A stretch of 16,136 bases of DNA from Nocardia sp. (GTDB lineage Bacteria > Actinomycetota > Actinomycetes > Mycobacteriales > Mycobacteriaceae), in contig JABFXT010000239.1 of assembly GCA_013361595.1 (NCBI GenBank), forward strand, positions 1-16,136, read 5' to 3'. The translations under genes were made by a program, and so were the position numbers. The notes below the pieces were generated by a model, which was given only the letters and a program-made list of their open reading frames with translations, had not been told where the DNA came from and ran no database searches. Positions 14,370-16,136 of this stretch are shown here, piece after piece; position 1 is the stretch's first letter; each line of letters opens with the position of its first letter.

Positions 14370-15539
14370 ATGACTGCGGCGGGGTCGAATTGCGCGTTGG
14401 GAATTGATCAGGAATTTGTCGATGCACTGGCCGAGCGGGCCGGCCCGGCCGAGGAAATGCGCAGACTGCCCGACGCTACGGTCGCCGATGCGGTGGCTTC
14501 GGGATTTCTCGGAGCGCTGGTGCCGAAACGGTTCGGCGGCCAGGAGGCGAAGTTCCCCGCGGTACTCGATCCCATCCGCCGGATGGCACACGGATGCGTC
14601 TCCAGCGCATGGACATTGGGCTTCTACGCGCTGCACAACTGGCTGCTCGCGCTGTTTCCCGAACCGGCCCAGGTGGAAGGGTACGGTCGCGGCCCGTTCC
14701 TGTGCCCGGCGCCGCTGGCACCGACCGGGCGGGGTGTCCCGGCCGACGGTGGGGTGCGGCTCTCGGGCCGGTGGTCGTGGGCGACCGGCGTGATGCACGG
14801 TAACTGGATCATGGTGGGCGCCCTGTGCGGGCCGACCGACGACCTCTACCTGGCGCTCGCGCTGCTCCCGGCCGAGGGCGTCCGGGTCGAGGACGTCTGG
14901 CATACCGAAGGGATGCGCGCCACCGGCTCCAACGACGTGGTGATCGAGAATCTGCTCGTCCCCGATCACCGGCTGGTCCGGGTGCTCGATATCTACAGCG
15001 GCAATACCCCAGGGGCCCGGCTGCACGATTCCACCACCTATCGGTGGCCGCTGGTGCCCGCGCTCGCACTGGCCGCGTCGATGCCGGCCCTGGGTGCCGC
15101 CGAGCGGGCCACCGCCGTCTACGCGGAGCGGCTGGCCGGCCGCATCCTCTACGAGGGCGGCACCCGGCAACGGGACAAGCCGATGGCGCAGGCCCACCTC
15201 GGGCAGGCCCGGGTCCGGTTGCGCGCACTACACGGCCTGCTCGACGATACGGTCGCCGAGATCGAGGGCCTACTGGACGCCGGAACACCCGTACCGGTAC
15301 CGGTGCGGGCCGAAGCCCGCCTGGCCGCGGCGCATATCGTCGCCGAATCCCGGGCGGTCATCGGCGATCTACTGCAGGCATCCGGCGCGAGCGTCCATTT
15401 CACCGGTCATCCGATGCAGCGCCTCAAACGTGACGTCGATGTGCTGAGCGGGCATGTGGTCTTCGACTACGACACCGCTCGTGAACTCGCGGGTGCCACC
15501 GCCGTCGGTCTGCAGGTCCCGCGCACGGCCATGCTCTGA
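14370..15539 (+). CDS. Acyl-CoA dehydrogenase-fold flavin-dependent monooxygenase (HsaA/DszC-type)
   Basis: 389 aa from ATG 14370; the in-frame GTG at 14361 lies inside the -10 box and is unlikely. Landmarks of group D flavin monooxygenases are present. These are the N-terminal helical AxGFLGALVPKRFGG segment, the central beta-domain with VRLSGRWSWATGVMHGNW, the DVWHTEGMRATGSNDVVIENLLVPDH stretch, and the C-terminal helices with QASGASVHFTGHPMQRLKRDVDV. The distribution of motifs fits the PF08028 oxygenase components such as HsaA of steroid degradation or DszC, which need FMNH2 or FADH2 from a separate reductase. No reductase gene is in the window. The acyl-CoA dehydrogenase catalytic Glu context is not apparent. 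Substrate unknown. Confidence 0.85.
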   Translation: MTAAGSNCALGIDQEFVDALAERAGPAEEMRRLPDATVADAVASGFLGALVPKRFGGQEAKFPAVLDPIRRMAHGCVSSAWTLGFYALHNWLLALFPEPAQVEGYGRGPFLCPAPLAPTGRGVPADGGVRLSGRWSWATGVMHGNWIMVGALCGPTDDLYLALALLPAEGVRVEDVWHTEGMRATGSNDVVIENLLVPDHRLVRVLDIYSGNTPGARLHDSTTYRWPLVPALALAASMPALGAAERATAVYAERLAGRILYEGGTRQRDKPMAQAHLGQARVRLRALHGLLDDTVAEIEGLLDAGTPVPVPVRAEARLAAAHIVAESRAVIGDLLQASGASVHFTGHPMQRLKRDVDVLSGHVVFDYDTARELAGATAVGLQVPRTAML

Positions 15540-15566
15540 CGACGGCGCCGCCCCTCCACGGGATTC

Positions 15567-16136
15567 TCAGGCCGGTGCCACCGGAGTCGAACGCTCACCG
15601 GTCGGCGGCGCTCCGGGTCTTTCCCCGTCGATCTCCGGTGGTGCTGGTCGCCGGACGCCGAACCAGGTCAGCAGCGGGCTCGTCATCGCGGCGGTGATCA
15701 GTGCCATCAGCACCAAGACGGAATACAGCTGGGTGTCGATGACGTCCAGTGTCAGCCCGACATCGAGGATGACGAGTTCGGCCAGGCCGCGCGTGTTCAT
15801 GAGTGCTGCCAGCCCACCCGCGGTGCGCCGGTCCAGTCGGCACAGGCGGGCAGTGATATAGGTTGCACCCATTTTGCCGGCGACTGCGGCGACCAGGATC
15901 ACCGCAGCTTCGACGAGTGCGGTCCGGTCCAGGGCGCTCAGATCGACCCGGAGCCCCGCGACCACGAAGAAGGCCGGAAGGAACAGACTGCTCACCAGCT
16001 GTGCGCCCGATTCGACCCGGGGCCGTTGCGAGCGCGGGAAGATCACACCGAACAGGAAGGCGCCGAAGATCAGGTGCAATCCCATCCATTCGGTGGCGGC
16101 CGCAGTGATCATGGCCCCGGAGAGCCCGATCAGGAC
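15567..16136 (-). CDS. Kef/CPA2-type cation:proton antiporter, C-terminal part (partial)
   Basis: The frame stays open to the window edge; eight more codons (VLIGLSGA) precede the ATG at 16112, so the 5' end is missing and 190 residues are visible. Membrane helices include GLHLIFGAFLFGVIFPR, LVSSLFLPAFFVVAGLRVDL (the conserved PxFFxxxGLxxD-type motif of CPA2/Kef exchangers), AAVILVAAVAGKMGATYI, GGLAALMNTRGLAELVILDVGL (the NTRGLxELVxL motif) and LYSVLVLMALITAAMTSPLL. A short Pro-rich cytosolic tail ends the protein, with no room for a TrkA-N or UspA domain. It probably exchanges Na+ or K+ for H+ at the plasma membrane. The stop is 27 nt from the convergent monooxygenase stop. Confidence 0.9.
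   Translation of the reverse strand, partial: VLIGLSGAMITAAATEWMGLHLIFGAFLFGVIFPRSQRPRVESGAQLVSSLFLPAFFVVAGLRVDLSALDRTALVEAAVILVAAVAGKMGATYITARLCRLDRRTAGGLAALMNTRGLAELVILDVGLTLDVIDTQLYSVLVLMALITAAMTSPLLTWFGVRRPAPPEIDGERPGAPPTGERSTPVAPA

Overview
The window comes from a high-GC actinomycete, most likely Nocardia or a close relative. The grounds are roughly 70% GC over most of the coding sequence, frequent GTG/TTG starts, 4-nt ATGA/GTGA gene overlaps, leaderless-type promoters with TAGCGT/TACATT -10 boxes, a PknD/PknE-style receptor kinase, and type VII secretion (ESX)-type proteins. The genus is inferred from style, not from a database match. No rRNA, tRNA, CRISPR array, transposase or integrase was seen.

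Layout. (1) 1-1593, minus strand: a compact oxygenase operon with a tryptophan 2,3-dioxygenase-like haem protein, a 2-oxoglutarate/Fe(II) oxygenase, and the first codons of a third gene cut by the window edge. Parts are clearly lower in GC than the rest, so this looks like an acquired piece of a biosynthetic cluster. (2) 1594-2019: no convincing gene; it holds the leader and possible promoter of that operon. (3) 2020-3177, minus: a lone class A FAD monooxygenase. (4) 3386-7409, minus: a probable four-gene operon of YbaB/EbfC-like protein, subtilase without signal peptide, 84-aa unknown protein and transmembrane Ser/Thr kinase. (5) 7482-9513, plus, diverging from (4): a three-gene module that reads as a type VII secretion effector locus. 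It has a small EspC-like protein, a WXG-type N-terminus joined to a putative toxin domain, and a putative lipoprotein that may be the immunity factor. (6) 9578-14241, minus: a tightly packed four-gene operon encoding a coiled-coil/possible winged-helix protein, a PD-(D/E)XK nuclease with a Cas4/AddB/Dna2-like set of four cysteines, a large unrecognised protein, and an SF1B (Upf1/Dna2-type) helicase. (7) 14370-15539, plus, diverging from (6): an HsaA-type flavin-dependent monooxygenase. (8) 15567-16136, minus: the C-terminal part of a Kef/CPA2-type cation:proton antiporter, cut by the window edge.

The most interesting parts are region 6, which resembles a eukaryotic Dna2 (Fe-S nuclease plus SF1B helicase) split into separate co-translated genes and could be an undescribed defence or repair system, and region 5, a candidate secreted toxin/immunity pair. 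Region 1 is a candidate natural-product oxygenase cassette. All functional statements rest on motif reading by eye and known family features; no searches were run.
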